Assembly (NCBI GenBank): GCA_963966185.1
Contig: CAWZYM010000329.1
Span: 774,501 to 838,500 of the forward strand
DNA length: 64,000 bases
Direction of reading: 5' to 3'
Origin: Rhabditoides inermis
Taxonomy: Eukaryota > Nematoda > Chromadorea > Rhabditida > Rhabditidae
The notes under the pieces: generated by a model
Told to the model about the DNA's origin: nothing
The model's input: the letters and a program-made list of their open reading frames with translations, nothing else
Database searches by the model: none
Translations under genes and position numbers: made by a program
In this document: positions 11,184-22,716 of the stretch, one piece after another
Numbering within the stretch: the first letter of the stretch is position 1
Layout of the letters: every line of letters begins with the position of its first letter

Positions 11184-12176
11184 AAATACAAAGGTCGTGA
11201 ACAGGTCTTCGTCCTCTCTGCAGACCTGTTTACAACGTGTATGAGTCTGTAACGACCTGTCTGAGCCTTTAACAACCTGTCTGAGTCTTTATCAGATCTG
11301 TTTAGATCTTTGCAGACCTGTTTACGACCTGTGTAATTCTGTAACGACCTGTCTGAGCCTTTAACAACCTGTCTGAGTCTTTAGCAACCTGTCTGAGTCT
11401 TTATCAGATCTGTTTACATCTTTGCAGACCTGTTTACGACGTGTGTGAGTCTGTAACGACCTGTCTGAGCCTATAACAACCTGTCTGAGTCTTTATCAGA
11501 TCTGTTCAGATCTTTGCAGACCTGTTTACGACCTGTGTAATTCTGTAACGACCTGTCTGAGCCTGTAACAACCTGTCTGGGTCTTTAGCAACCTGACTGA
11601 GTCTTTATCAGATCTGTTTACATCTTTGCAGACCTGTTCCCGACCTGTGTAAATCTGTAACGACCTGTCTGAGTCTTCAACAACCTGTCTGAGTCTTTTT
11701 CAGATCTGTTCAGATCTTTGCAGACCTGTTTACGACCTGTGTAATTCTGTAACGACCTGTCTGTGCCTTTAACAACCTGTCTGAGTCTTTATCAGATCTG
11801 TTTAGATCTTTGCAGACCTGTTTACGACCTGTGTAAGTCTGTTAAGACCTATTTGAGTCTTAAACAACCTGTCTGAGTCTTTTTCAGATCTGTTTAGATT
11901 TTCGCAGACCTGTTTACGACCTGTGTAGATCTGTAACGACCTGTCTGAGTCTTTTACAACCTGTCTGAGTTTTTATCAGACCAGTTTAGATTTTTGAAGA
12001 CCTGTTCACGACCTGTGTAATTCTGTAACGACCTGTCTGAGCCTTTAACAACCTGTCTGAGATATCTGTTCAGATCTTTGGAGACCTGTTTACGACCTGT
12101 GTAATTCTGTAACGACCTGTCTGAGCCTTTAACAACCTGTCTGAGTCTTTATCTATCTGTTTAGATCTTTGCAGAC

Positions 12177-12409
12177 CTGTAACGACCTGTATGATCCTTT
12201 AACAACCTGTCTGAGTCTTCATCATATCTGTTCAGATCTTTGCAGACCTGTTTACGACCTCAGACAGGTTAATAAAGACTCAGACAGGTTGTTAAAGACT
12301 CAGACAGGTCGTTACAGATCTACACAGGTCGTAAACAGGTCTGCAAAGATCTGAACAGATATGATGAAGACTCAGACAGGTTGTTAAAAGATCATACAGG
12401 TCGTTACAG
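12177..12409. repeat. Foldback element, copy 5
   Basis: Arms and spacer as in copy 3. Confidence 0.92.
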
Positions 12410-12940
12410 AAATACAAAGGTCGTGAACAGGTCTTCGTCCTCTCTGCAGACCTGTTTACAACGTGTATGAGTCTGTAACGACCTGTCTGAGCCTTTAACA
12501 ACCTGTCTGAGTCTTTATCAGATCTGTTTAGATCTTTGCAGACCTGTTTACGAGCTGTGTAATTCTGTAACGACCTGTCTGAGCCTTTAACAACCTGTCT
12601 GAGTCTTTAGCAACCTGTCTGAGTCTTTATCAGATCTGTTTACATCTTTGCAGACCTGTTTACGACGTGTGTGAGTCTGTAACGACCTGTCTGAGCCTAT
12701 AACAACCTGTCTGAGTCTTTATCAGATCTGTTCAGATCTTTGCAGACCTGTTTACGACCTGTGTAATTCTGTAACGACCTGTCTGAGCCTTTAACAACCT
12801 GTCTGGGTCTTTAGCAACCTGTCTGAGTCTTTATCAGATCTGTTTACATCTTTGCAGACCTGTTCCCGACCTGTGTAAATCTGTAACGACCTGTCTGAGT
12901 CTTCAACAACCTTTCTGAGTCTTTTTCAGATCTGTTCAGA

Positions 12941-13440
12941 TCTTTGCAGACCTGTTTACGACCTGTGTAATTCTGTAACGACCTGTCTGTGCCTTTAACA
13001 ACCTGTCTGAGTCTTTATCAGATCTGTTTAGATCTTTGCAGACCTGTTTACGACCTCAGACAGGTTAATAAAGACTCAGACAGGTTGTTAAAGACTCAGA
13101 CAGGTCGTTACAGATCTACACAGGTCGTAAACAGGTCTGCAAAGATCTGAACAGATATGATGAAGACTCAGACAGGTTGTTAAAAGATCATACAGGTCGT
13201 TACAGAAATACAAAGGTCGTGAACAGGTCTTCGTCCTCTCTGCAGACCTGTTTACAACGTGTATGAGTCTGTAACGACCTGTCTGAGCCTTTAACAACCT
13301 GTCTGAGTCTTTATCAGATCTGTTTAGATCTTTGCAGACCTGTTTACGAGCTGTGTAATTCTGTAACGACCTGTCTGAGCCTTTAACAACCTGTCTGAGT
13401 CTTTAGCAACCTGTCTGAGTCTTTATCAGATCTGTTTACA
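12941..13440 (+). repeat. 500-bp tandem duplication around a foldback, first unit
   Basis: Shift of 500 bp to the next unit, seen in both foldback right arms (ending 13205 and 13705). The boundaries are approximate because the edges lie in ordinary A1 monomers. Confidence 0.75.
12973..13205. repeat. Foldback element, degraded left arm
   Basis: The right arm is normal. The left arm is replaced by ordinary A1 (ctgtctgtgcc, gtctttatcag, tttagatc), so the arms still pair over most of 84 bp but with about eight mismatches. Confidence 0.8.
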
Positions 13441-13940
13441 TCTTTGCAGACCTGTTTACGACCTGTGTAATTCTGTAACGACCTGTCTGTGCCTTTAACA
13501 ACCTGTCTGAGTCTTCATCATATCTGTTCAGATCTTTGCAGACCTGTTTACGACCTCAGACAGGTTAATAAAGACTCAGACAGGTTGTTAAAGACTCAGA
13601 CAGGTCGTTACAGATCTACACAGGTCGTAAACAGGTCTGCAAAGATCTGAACAGATATGATGAAGACTCAGACAGGTTGTTAAAAGATCATACAGGTCGT
13701 TACAGAAATACAAAGGTCGTGAACAGGTCTTCGTCCTCTCTGCAGACCTGTTTACAACGTGTATGAGTCTGTAACGACCTGTCTGAGCCTTTAACAACCT
13801 GTCTGAGTCTTTATCAGATCTGTTTAGATCTTTGCAGACCTGTTTACGAGCTGTGTAATTCTGTAACGACCTGTCTGAGCCTTTAACAACCTGTCTGAGT
13901 CTTTAGCAACCTGTCTGAGTCTTTATCAGATCTGTTTACA
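13441..13940 (+). repeat. 500-bp tandem duplication around a foldback, second unit
   Basis: Second copy of the preceding 500 bp. The match ends near 13962, where acctgtg becomes acgtgtg. Confidence 0.75.
13473..13705. repeat. Foldback element, partly restored left arm
   Basis: The inner part of the left arm carries the element-specific gtcttcatcatatctg, while the outer part reads ctgtctgtgcc where ctgtatgatcc is normal. This is a mosaic between the degraded copy and a normal one. Confidence 0.8.
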
Positions 13941-14698
13941 TCTTTGCAGACCTGTTTACGACGTGTGTGAGTCTGTAACGACCTGTCTGAGCCTATAACA
14001 ACCTGTCTGAGTCTTTATCAGATCTGTTCAGATCTTTGCAGACCTGTTTACGACCTGTGTAATTCTGTAACGACCTGTCTGAGCCTTTAACAACCTGTCT
14101 GGGTCTTTAGCAACCTGTCTGAGTCTTTATCAGATCTGTTTACATCTTTGCAGACCTGTTCCCGACCTGTGTAAATCTGTAACGACCTGTCTGAGTCTTC
14201 AACAACCTGTCTGAGTCTTTTTCAGATCTGTTCAGATCTTTGCAGACCTGTTTACGACCTGTGTAATTCTGTAACGACCTGTCTGTGCCTTTAACAACCT
14301 GTCTGAGTCTTTATCAGATCTGTTTAGATCTTTGCAGACCTGTTTACGACCTGTGTAAGTCTGTTAAGACCTATTTGAGTCTTAAACAACCTGTCTGAGT
14401 CTTTTTCAGATCTGTTTAGATTTTCGCAGACCTGTTTACGACCTGTGTAGATCTGTAACGACCTGTCTGAGTCTTTTACAACCTGTCTGAGTTTTTATCA
14501 GACCAGTTTAGATTTTTGAAGACCTGTTCACGACCTGTGCAATTCTGTAACGACCTGTCTGAGCCTTTAACAACCTGTCTGAGATATCTGTTCAGATCTT
14601 TGGAGACCTTTTTACGACCTGTGTAATTCTGTAACGACCTGTCTGAGCCTTTAACAACCTGTCTGAGTCTTTATCTATCTGTTTAGATCTTTGCAGAC

Positions 14699-14930
14699 CT
14701 GTAACGACCTGTATGATCCTTTAACAACCTGTCTGAGTCTTCATCATATCTGTTCAGATCTTTGCAGACCTGTTTACGACCTCAGACAGGTTAATAAAGA
14801 CTCAGACAGGTTGTTAAAGACTCAGACAGGTCGTTACAGATCTACACAGGTCGTAAACAGGTCTGCAAAGATCTGAACAGATATGATGAGACTCAGACAG
14901 GTTGTTAAAAGATCATACAGGTCGTTACAG
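14699..14930. repeat. Foldback element, copy 6 (1-bp deletion)
   Basis: The right arm reads gatgagactc instead of gatgaagactc, leaving one unpaired base. Copies at 23950, 35225 and 40580 share this deletion, so they form one lineage. Confidence 0.9.
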
Positions 14931-15649
14931 AAATACAAAGGTCGTGAACAGGTCTTCGTCCTCTCTGCAGACCTGTTTACAACGTGTATGAGTCTGTAAC
15001 GACCTGTCTGAGCCTTTAACAACCTGTCTGAGTCTTTATCAGATCTGTTTAGAACTTTGCAGACCTGTTTACGACCTGTGTAATTCTGTAACGACCTGTC
15101 TGAGCCTTTAACAACCTGTCTGAGTCTTTAGCAACCTGTCTGAGTCTTTATCAGATCTGTTTACATCTTTGCAGACCTGTTTACGACGTGTGTGAGTCTG
15201 TAACGACCTGTCTGAGCCTATAACAACCTGTCTGAGTCTTTATCAGATCTGTTCAGATCTTTGCAGACCTGTTTACGACCTGTGTAATTCTGTAACGACC
15301 TGTCTGAGCCTTTAACAACCTGTCTGGGTCTTTAGCAACCTGTCTGAGTCTTTATCAGATCTGTTTACATCTTTGCAGACCTGTTCCCGACCTGTGTAAA
15401 TCTGTCACGACCTGTCTGAGTCTTCAACAACCTGTCTGAGTCTTTTTCAGATCTGTTCAGATCTTTGCAGACCTGTTTACGACCTGTGTAATTCTGTAAC
15501 GACCTGTCTGTGCCTTTAACAACCTGTCTGAGTCTTTATCAGATCTGTTTAGATCTTTGCAGACCTGTTTACGACCTGTGTAAGTCTGTTAAGACCTATT
15601 TGAGTCTTAAACAACCTGTCTGAGTCTTTTTCAGATCTGTTTAGATTTT

Positions 15650-18600
15650 TGCAGATCTGTTTACGACCTGTGTAATTCTGTAACGACCTGTGTGAGCCTT
15701 TAACAACCTGTCTGAGTGTTTATCAGATCTGTTTAGATCTTTGCAGACCTGTTTACGACCTGTGTAATTCTGTAACGACCTGTCTGAGCCTTTAACAACC
15801 TGTCTGAGTCTTTATCAGATCTGTTTAGATCTTTGCAGATCTGTTTACGACCTATGTAAGTCTGTAACGACATATTTGAGTCTTTAACAACCTGTCTGAG
15901 TCTTTATCAGATCTGTTTAGATCTTTGCAGATCTGTTTACGACCTGTGTAAGTCTGTAACGACCTATTTGAGTCTTTAACAACATGTCTGTGTCTTTTTC
16001 AGATCTGTTTAGATTTTTGCAGATCTGTTTACGACCTGTGTAATTCTGTAACGACTTGTGTGAGCCTTTAACAACCTGTCTGAGTTTTTATCAGATCTGT
16101 TTAGATCTTTGCAGACCTGTTTACGACCTGTGTAATTCTGTAACGACCTGTCTGAGCCTTTAACAACCTGTCTGAGTCTTTATCAGATCTGTTTAGATCT
16201 TTGCAGATCTGTTTACGATCTGTGTAGATCTGTAACGACCTGTCTGAGCCTTCAACAACCTGTCTGAGTCTTTATCAGATCTGTTTAGATCTTTGCAGAC
16301 CTGTTTACGACCTGACCTGTCTGAGTCTTTAACAATCTGTTTGAGTCTTTTTCAGATCTGTTTAGATCTTTGCAGACCTGTTTACGATCTGTATAGATCT
16401 GTAACGACCTGTCTGAGCCTTTAACAACCTGTCTGAGTCTTTATCAGATCTGTTTAGATCTTTGCAGACCTGTTTACGACCTGTGTAATTCTGTAACGAC
16501 CTGTGTAATTCTGTAACGACCTGTCTGAGCCTTTAACAACCTGTCTGAGTCTTTTTCAGATCTGTTTAGATCTTTGCAGACCTGTTTACGATCTGTATAG
16601 ATCTGTAACGACCTGTCTGAGCCTTTAACAACCTGTCTGAGTCTTTATCAGATCTGTTTAGATCTTTGCAGACCTGTTTACGACCTGTGTAATTCTGTAA
16701 CGACCTGTGTAATTCTGTAACGACCTGTCTGAGCCTTTAACAACCTGTCTGAGTCTTTATCAGATATGTTTAGATCTTTGCAGACCTGTTTACGACCTGT
16801 GTAAGTCTGTAACGACCTATTTGAGTCCTAAACAACCTGTCTGAGTCTTTTTCAGATCTGTTTAGATTTTTGCAGACCTGTTTACGACCTGTGTAATTCT
16901 GTAATGACCTGTGTGAGCCTTTAACAACCTGTCTGAGTGTTTATCAGATCTGTTTAGATTTTTGCAGATCTGTTTACGATCTGTGTAGATCTGTAACGAC
17001 CTGTCTGAGCCTTTAACAACCTGTCTGAGTCTTTATCAGATCTGTTTAGATCTTTGCAGACCTGTTTACGACCTGTGTAATTCTGTAACGACCTGTCTGA
17101 GCCTTTAACAACCTGTCTGAGTCTTTATCAGATATGTTTAGATCTTTGCAGACCTGTTTACGACCTGTGTAAGTCTGTAACGACTTATTTGAGTCTTAAA
17201 CAACCTGTCTGAGTCTTTTTCAGATCTGTTTAGATTTTTGCAGACCTGTTTACGACCTGTGTAATTCTGTAACGACCTGTGTGAGCCTTTAACAACCTGT
17301 CTGAGTGTTTATCAGATCTGTTTAGATCTTTGCAGACCTGTTTACGACCTGTGTAATTCTGTAACGACCTGTCTGAGCCTTTAACAACCTGTCTGAGTCT
17401 TTATCAGATCTGTTTAGATCTTTGCAGATCTGTTTACGACCTATGTAAGTCTGTAACGACATATTTGAGTCTTTAACAACCTGTCTGAGTCTTTATCAGA
17501 TCTGTTTAGATCTTTGCAGATCTGTTTACGACCTGTGTAAGTCTGTAACGACCTATTTGAGTCTTTAACAACATGTCTGTGTCTTTTTCAGATCTGTTTA
17601 GATTTTTGCAGATCTGTTTACGACCTGTGTAATTCTGTAACGACCTGTGTGAGCCTTTAACAACCTGTCTGAGTTTTTATCAGATCTGTTTAGATCTTTG
17701 CAGACCTGTTTACGACCTGTGTAATTCTGTAACGACCTGTCTGAGCCTTTAACAACCTGTCTGAGTCTTTATCAGATCTGTTTAGATCTTTGCAGATCTG
17801 TTTACGATCTGTGTAGATCTGTAACGACTTGTCTGAGCCTTCAACAACCTGTCTGAGTCTTTATCAGATCTGTTTAGATCTTTGCAGACCTGTTTACGAC
17901 CTGACCTGTCTGAGTCTTTAACAATCTGTTTGAGTCTTTTTCAGATCTGTTTAGATCTTTGCAGACCTGTTTACGATCTGTATAGATCTGTAACGACCTG
18001 TCTGAGCCTTTAACAACCTGTCTGAGTCTTTATCAGATCTGTTTAGATCTTTGCAGACCTGTTTACGACCTGTGTAATTCTGTAACGACCTGTGTTATTC
18101 TGTAACGACCTGTCTGAGCCTTCAACAACCTGTCTGAGTCTTTATCAGATATGTTTAGATCTTTGCAGACCTGTTTACGACCTGTGTAAGTCTGTAACGA
18201 CCTATTTGAGTCCTAAACAACCTGTCTGAGTCTTTTTCAGATCTGTTTAGATTTTTGCAGACCTGTTTACGACCTGTGTAATTCTGTAACGACCTGTGTG
18301 AGCCTTTAACAACCTGTCTGAGTGTTTATCAGATCTGTTTAGATTTTTGCAGATCTGTTTACGATCTGTGTAGATCTGTAACGACCTGTCTGAGCCTTTA
18401 ACAACCTGTCTGAGTCTTTATCAGATCTGTTTAGATCTTTGCAGACCTGTTTACGACCTGTGTAATTCTGTAACGACCTGTCTGAGCCTTTAACAACCTG
18501 TCTGAGTCTTTATCAGATATGTTTAGATCTTTGCAGACCTGTTTACGACCTGTGTAAGTCTGTAACGACCTATTTGAGTCTTAAACAACCTGTCTGAGTC

Positions 18601-18690
18601 TTTTTCAGATCTGTTTAGATTTTTGCAGACCTGTTTACGACCTGTGTAATTCTGTAACGACCTGTGTGAGCCTTTAACAACCTGTCTGAG
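15650..18690 (+). repeat. 1589-bp A1 sub-repeat, about two copies
   Basis: Landmark cctgacctgt occurs at 16311 and 17900, and gtgtttatcag at 15716 and 17305, both 1589 bp apart. These units lie inside higher-order repeat II and recur in its second copy (about 24900 to 27940). This adds a level between the 92-bp monomer and the 9-kb unit. Confidence 0.8.
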
Positions 18691-18705
18691 TGTTTAAAGA
18701 GTCAG
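18684..18705. repeat. A1/A2 strand-switch junction, copy 1
   Basis: ctgagtgttt meets aaagagtcag at 18695/18696. The ten bases on each side are reverse complements at eight positions and the centre is the palindrome TTTAAA. Left of it A1 reads forward, right of it A2 reads backward. Confidence 0.92.
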
Positions 18706-21258
18706 ACAGGTCGTTACAGATCTGCCCAGGTCGTTAACAGGTCTGCAAAAGTCTAAACTGATCTGATATAGACTCAGACAGTTTGTTAAAGAGTCAGACA
18801 GGTCGTTACAGATCTACACAGTTCGTAAACAGGTCTTCAAAGATCTAAACTGATTTGATATAGACTCAGACAGGTTGTTAAAGAGTCAGACAGGTCGTTA
18901 CAAATCTATACAGGTCGTAAACAGGTCTGCAAAAATCTAAACTGATCTGATATAGACTCAGACAGTTTGTTAAAGAGTCAGACAGGTCGTTACAGATCTA
19001 CACAGTTCGTAAACAGGTCTTCAAAGATCTAAACTGATTTGATATAGACTCAGACAGGTTGTTAAAGAGTCAGACAGGTCGTTACAAATCTACACAGGTC
19101 GTAAACAGGTCTGGAAAGATCTAAACTGATCTGATATAGACTCAAACAGGTTGTTAAAGACTCAGACAGGTCGTTGCAAATCTACACGGGTCGTAAACAG
19201 GTCTCCAAAGGTCTAAACTGATTTGATATAGACTCAGACAGGTTGTTAAAGAGTCAGACAGGTCGTTACAGATCTACACAGGTCGTAAACAGGTCTGCAA
19301 AGATCTAAACTGATCTGATATAGACTCAGACAGGTTGCTAAAGAGTCAGACAGGTCGTTACAGATCTACACAGGTCGTAAACAGGTCTGGAAAGATCTAA
19401 ACAGATCTGTCCAAGACTCAGACAGGTTGTTAAAGAGTCAGACAGGTCGTTACAGATCTGCACAGGTCGTAAACAGGTCTGGAAAGATTTAAACTGATCT
19501 GAAATAGACTCAGACAGGTTGCTAAAGAGTCAGACAGGTCGTTACAGATCTACACAGGTCGTAAACAGGTCTGGAAAGATCTAAACAGATCTGTCCAAGA
19601 CTCAGACAGGTTGTTAAAGAGTCAGACAGGTCGTTACAGATCTGCACAGGTCGTAAACAGGTCTGGAAAGATCTAAACTGATCTGAAATAGACTCAGACA
19701 GGTTGCTAAAGAATCAGACAGGTCGTTACAGATCTACACAGGTCGTAAACAGGTCTGGAAAGATCTAAACAGTTCTGTCCAAGACTCTGACAGGTTGTTA
19801 AAGAGTCAGACAGGTCGTTACAGATCTGCCCAGGTCGTTAACAGGTCTGCGAAAATCTAAACTGATCTGATTTAGACTCAGACAGTTTGTTAAAGAGTCA
19901 GACAGGTCGTTACAGATCTACACAGATCGTAAACAGGTCTGCAAAGGTCTGAACTGATATGATAAAGACTCAGACAGGTTGTTAAAGAGTCAGACAGGTC
20001 GTCACAGATCTACACAGTTCGTAAACAGGTCTTCAAAGATCTTAACTGATATGATTTAGACTCAGACAGGTTGTTAAAGAGTCAGACAGGTCGTTACAGA
20101 TTTACACAGGTCGTAAACAGGTCTGCAAAGGTCTAAACTGATTTGAAAGACTCAGACAGGTTGTTAAAGAGTCAGACAGGTCGTTACAGATCCACACAGG
20201 TCGTAAACAGGTCTGCAAAAATCTAAACTGATCTGATATAGACTCAGACAAGTTGCTAAAGAGTCAGACAGGTCGTTGCAAATCTACACAGGTCGTAAAC
20301 AGGTCTTCAAAGGTCTAAACTGATCTGATAACGACTCAGACAGGTTGTTAAAGAGTCAGACAGGTCGTTACAGATCTACACAGTTCGTAAACAGGTCTGC
20401 AAAAACCTAAACTGATCTGATATAGACTCAGACAGGTTGCTAAAGAGTCAGACAGGTCGTCACAGATCTACACAGGTCGTAAACATGTCTTCAAAGATCT
20501 AAACTGATCTGATATAGACTCAAACAGGTTGTTAAAGACTCAGACAGGTCGTTGCAAATCTACACGGGTCGTAAACAGGTCTCCAAAGGTCTAAACTGAT
20601 TTGATAACGACTCAGACAGGTTGTTAAAAAGTCAGACAGGTCGTTACAGATCTACACAGGTCGTAAACAGGTCTGCAAAGATCTAAACAGATCTGATATA
20701 GACTCAGACAGGTTGTTAAAGACTCAGACAGGTCGTTACAAATCTACACAGGTCGTAAACAGGTCTACAAAGGTCTAAACTGATCTGATAAAGACTCAGA
20801 CAGGTTGTTAAAGAGTAAGACAGGTCGTTACAGATTCACACAGGTCGTAAACAGGTCTGCAAAGATCTAAACTGATCTGATATAGACTCAAACAGGTTGT
20901 TAAAGACTCAGACAGGTCGTTGCAAATCTACACGGGTCGTAAACAGGTCTCCAAAGGTCTAAACTGATTTGATAACGACTCAGACAGGTTGTTAAAAAGT
21001 CAGACAGGTCGTTACAGATCTACACAGGTCGTAAACAGGTCTGCAAAGATCTAAACAGATCTGATATAGACTCAGACAGGTTGTTAAAGACTCAGACAGG
21101 TCGTTACAAATCTACACAGGTCGTAAACAGGTCTACAAAGGTCTAAACTGATCTGATAAAGACTCAGACAGGTTGTTAAAGAGTAAGACAGGTCGTTACA
21201 GATTCACACAGGTCGTAAACAGGTCTGCAAAGATCTAAACTGATCTGATATAGACTCA
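18696..21258 (-). repeat. Satellite A2 array, reverse orientation (2563 bp)
   Basis: 92-bp monomers on the minus strand. Read as printed they begin gatatagactcagacagg and contain gttaaagagtcagacagg. Marker variants include GTTAAC monomers (cgttaacagg), gtccaag monomers and acacgggtcg monomers, each recurring in order. It is the longest A2 block here and contains three monomers the next copy lacks. No gene. Confidence 0.94.
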
Positions 21259-22716
21259 AATGTCGCAATTGTCGCAAATTTCGTCAAGTATGAATGTCAA
21301 AATGTCAGAATGTCAGAATGATGCAAACATCGCAAAAGTCGCAAATGTCGCAAACGTCGCAAATGTCGCAAACGTCGCAAACGTCGCAAATGTCGCAAAT
21401 GTCGCAAAGTAAGAATGTCAGAATGTCAGAATGATGCAAACATCGCAAATGTCGCAGATGTCGCAAATGTCGCAAATGTCGCAAATGTCGCAAATGTCGC
21501 AAATGTCGCAAATGTCAGAAAAATCAGAACGCCAGAATGTCAAAATGTCAGAATGTCAGATTGTCAGAGTGTCAGAATATCAGAATGATGCAAACATCGC
21601 AATTGTCGCAAATGTCGCAAAGGTCGCAAAGGTCGCAAAGGTCGCAAATGTCGCAAATGATGCAAACGTCGCAAATGTCGCAAATGTCGCAAATATCGCA
21701 AATATCGCAAATGTCGCAAATGTCGCAATTGTCGCAAATGTCGCAAATGTCGCGAATGTCGCGAATGTCGCAAATGTCGCAAATGATGCAAATGTCGCAA
21801 ATGTCGCCAAGTAAGAATGTCAAAATGTCAGAATGTCAGAATGATGCAAACATCGCAAATGTCGCAAATGTCGCAAATGTCGCAAATGTCGCAAATGTCG
21901 CAATTGTCGCAAATGTCGCAAATGTCGCGAATGTCGCAAATGTCGCGAATGTCGCAAATGATGCAAATGTCGCAAATGTCGCCAAGTAAGAATGTCAAAA
22001 TGTCAGAATGTCAGAATGATGCAAACATCGCAAATGTCGCAAATGTCGCAAATGTCGCAAATGTCGCAATTGTCGCAAATGTCGCGAATGTCGCGAATGT
22101 CGGAAATGTCGCAAATGTCGCAAATGATGCAAATGTCGCAAATGTCGCCAAGTAAGAATGTCAAAATGTCAGAATGTCAGAATGATGCAAACATCGCAAA
22201 TGTCGCAAATGTCGCAAATGTCGCAAATGATGCAAATGTCGCAAATGTCGCCAAGAAAGAATGTCAAAATGTCAGAATGTCAGAATGATGCAAACATCGC
22301 AAATGTCGCAAATGTCGAAAATGTCGCAAATGTCGCAAAGAATGCAAATGTCGCAAATGTCGCAAACGTCGCGGAGTAAGAATGTCAGAATGTCAGAATG
22401 ATGCAAACATCGCAAATGTCGCAAATGTCGCAAATGATGCAAATGTCACAAATTATCGCAAATGCCGCGAATGTCGCAATTGTCGTAAATGTCGCAAATG
22501 TTTCAAATGTCGCGAATGTCGCAATTGTCCGCAAATGTCGATAAATAAGAATGTCAGAATGATGCAAATATCGCAAATGTCGCAAATGTCGCAAATGTCG
22601 CAAATGTCGCAAATGTCGCAAATGTCGCAAATGTCGCAAATGTCGCAAATGTCGCAATTGTCGCAAATGTCGCAAATGTCGCAAATGTCGCAAATGTCGC
22701 AAATGTCGCGAATGTC
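21259..22716 (+). repeat. Minisatellite B block 4 (1458 bp)
   Basis: Enters from A2 at tagactc then aaatgtcgcaattg. Longer and more structured than the 0.5-kb blocks: repeated headers aagtaagaatgtcaaaatg introduce runs of atgtcgcaa. Headers near 21809, 21984 and 22150 are 175 and 166 bp apart. Each header shifts register by 4 bases modulo 9, which is why overlapping reading frames start there. The last part is nearly the same as the second half of the 0.5-kb blocks, including the exit gcgaatgtc then ctgtctgagcc. Confidence 0.95.

Larger units (their letters stand above)
8308..18695 (+). repeat. Long satellite A1 array without B
   Basis: About 10.4 kb of plus-oriented A1. It opens with a fourth partial copy of higher-order repeat I (8461 to about 10540), which breaks off before the B block and loops back to the part equivalent to about 670. 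It then cycles through shorter A1-only units, each carrying a foldback element (10951, 12177, 12973, 13473, 14699). It ends at gagtgttt at the A1/A2 strand switch. No gene. Confidence 0.93.

Noticed and set aside
21800..21815. Splice-like signals: gtaaga in B headers and tctttttcag in A1
   Set aside because: Matches are short and repeated in the monomers. The donor site has A rather than G before GT, and there is no exon between non-repeat segments.
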